A stretch of DNA of 64,000 nt from Sphingomonas gei (GTDB lineage Bacteria; Pseudomonadota; Alphaproteobacteria; Sphingomonadales; Sphingomonadaceae). The stretch spans positions 186,001 to 250,000 of the forward strand of contig NZ_SRXT01000004.1 in the NCBI RefSeq assembly GCF_004792685.1, read 5' to 3'. Made by a program: the position numbers and the translations under genes. Positions 63,958 through 64,000 of the stretch are shown one piece after another (position 1 is the first letter of the stretch; the number at the start of each line of letters is the position of its first letter). Under the pieces are notes generated by a model. The model searched no databases. It was not told where the DNA came from and saw nothing but the letters and a program-made list of their open reading frames with translations.

Positions 63958-64000
63958 ATGAACGTAAAGACTATCATGTCGGAAAAGGGGCAAGTCGTCA
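63958..64000 (+). CDS. AbrB/MazE-like protein, N-terminal fragment
   Basis: Fourteen codons are visible, reading MNVKTIMSEKGQVV before the window ends. The SEKGQVV motif is the first strand of the swapped-hairpin (SpoVT-AbrB) domain used by type II antitoxins such as VapB and MazE and by AbrB-type regulators. A partner toxin, if any, would lie beyond the edge. The ATG directly follows a perfect palindrome. Confidence 0.6.
   Translation, partial: MNVKTIMSEKGQVV

Overview
The window is about 66% G+C, densely packed, and carries gene families and gene orders typical of a sphingomonad (Alphaproteobacteria, Sphingomonadales; Sphingomonas or a close relative). Pointers are the hemJ-rho junction at the left edge, the mnmE-mnmG-rsmG-parA-parB block with three parS palindromes, an alphaproteobacterial Mic60-like gene after hemC-hemD, a bkdA1-A2-B branched-chain dehydrogenase operon, a DUF1674 (SDHAF4-like) microprotein and several families of long intergenic inverted repeats. 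The left edge should lie close to the replication origin, because hemE/hemJ flank the origin in Caulobacter-type chromosomes and parS clusters sit near it; this is inference. No IS element, prophage, integrase or CRISPR array was seen. No gene-free stretch exceeds 300 bases.

Layout. 1-9.6 kb: hemJ tail, rho, a TerC-family membrane protein, an ogt/dienelactone-hydrolase pair (minus strand), then a run of overlapping plus-strand genes: a DUF6489 protein, mnmE, mnmG, rsmG, parA, parB. 9.7-14.6 kb (minus): leuS-lptE-holA and a DUF3576 lipoprotein. 14.7-17.5 kb: an outer-membrane protein, a ThiE-like enzyme, YggS and a HAD phosphatase. 17.7-22.8 kb (minus): xth-ribA, lolA, ftsK. 22.9-28.2 kb: a UbiH-like hydroxylase and a secreted protein; cnoX, a LON-domain protein and a Trm112-like protein on the minus strand; tRNA-Gly(GCC); DUF2147 and DUF72 proteins. 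28.2-34.7 kb (minus): a run reading hemC, hemD, Mic60-like, gcdH, a GNAT protein, a glutarate-type CoA-transferase and a FAD monooxygenase. 34.7-43 kb: tsaD-gpsA-DUF1697, the SDHAF4-like gene, rsmB, rpe, a heparinase II/III-family protein, purH. 43-49.4 kb: bkdA1-A2-B, a frameshifted YciI-like gene, a RarD-type transporter, and an ArsR regulator with one broken and one intact SRPBCC gene. 49.4-51.4 kb (minus): thiolase and enoyl-CoA hydratase. 51.4-54.1 kb (minus): an unrecognised four-gene cassette. 54.2-57.4 kb: two PaaI thioesterases and two PQQ-type sugar dehydrogenases. 57.6-64 kb: rimP-nusA-ylxR-infB-rbfA and the start of an AbrB/MazE-like gene.

Most of the window is housekeeping: chromosome segregation, tRNA and rRNA modification, translation initiation, haem synthesis and envelope assembly. 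Genes are often coupled through 1-4 nt stop/start overlaps. The accessory-looking parts are the 51.4-54.1 kb cassette (a 51-residue peptide, a Cys-motif/HEAT-like protein, a cupin-like protein and a winged-helix regulator with a degenerate receiver), the twin boxA-like elements in two convergent intergenic gaps, and long inverted repeats that have been absorbed in frame into bkdB, the ylxR gene and the ThiE-like gene.
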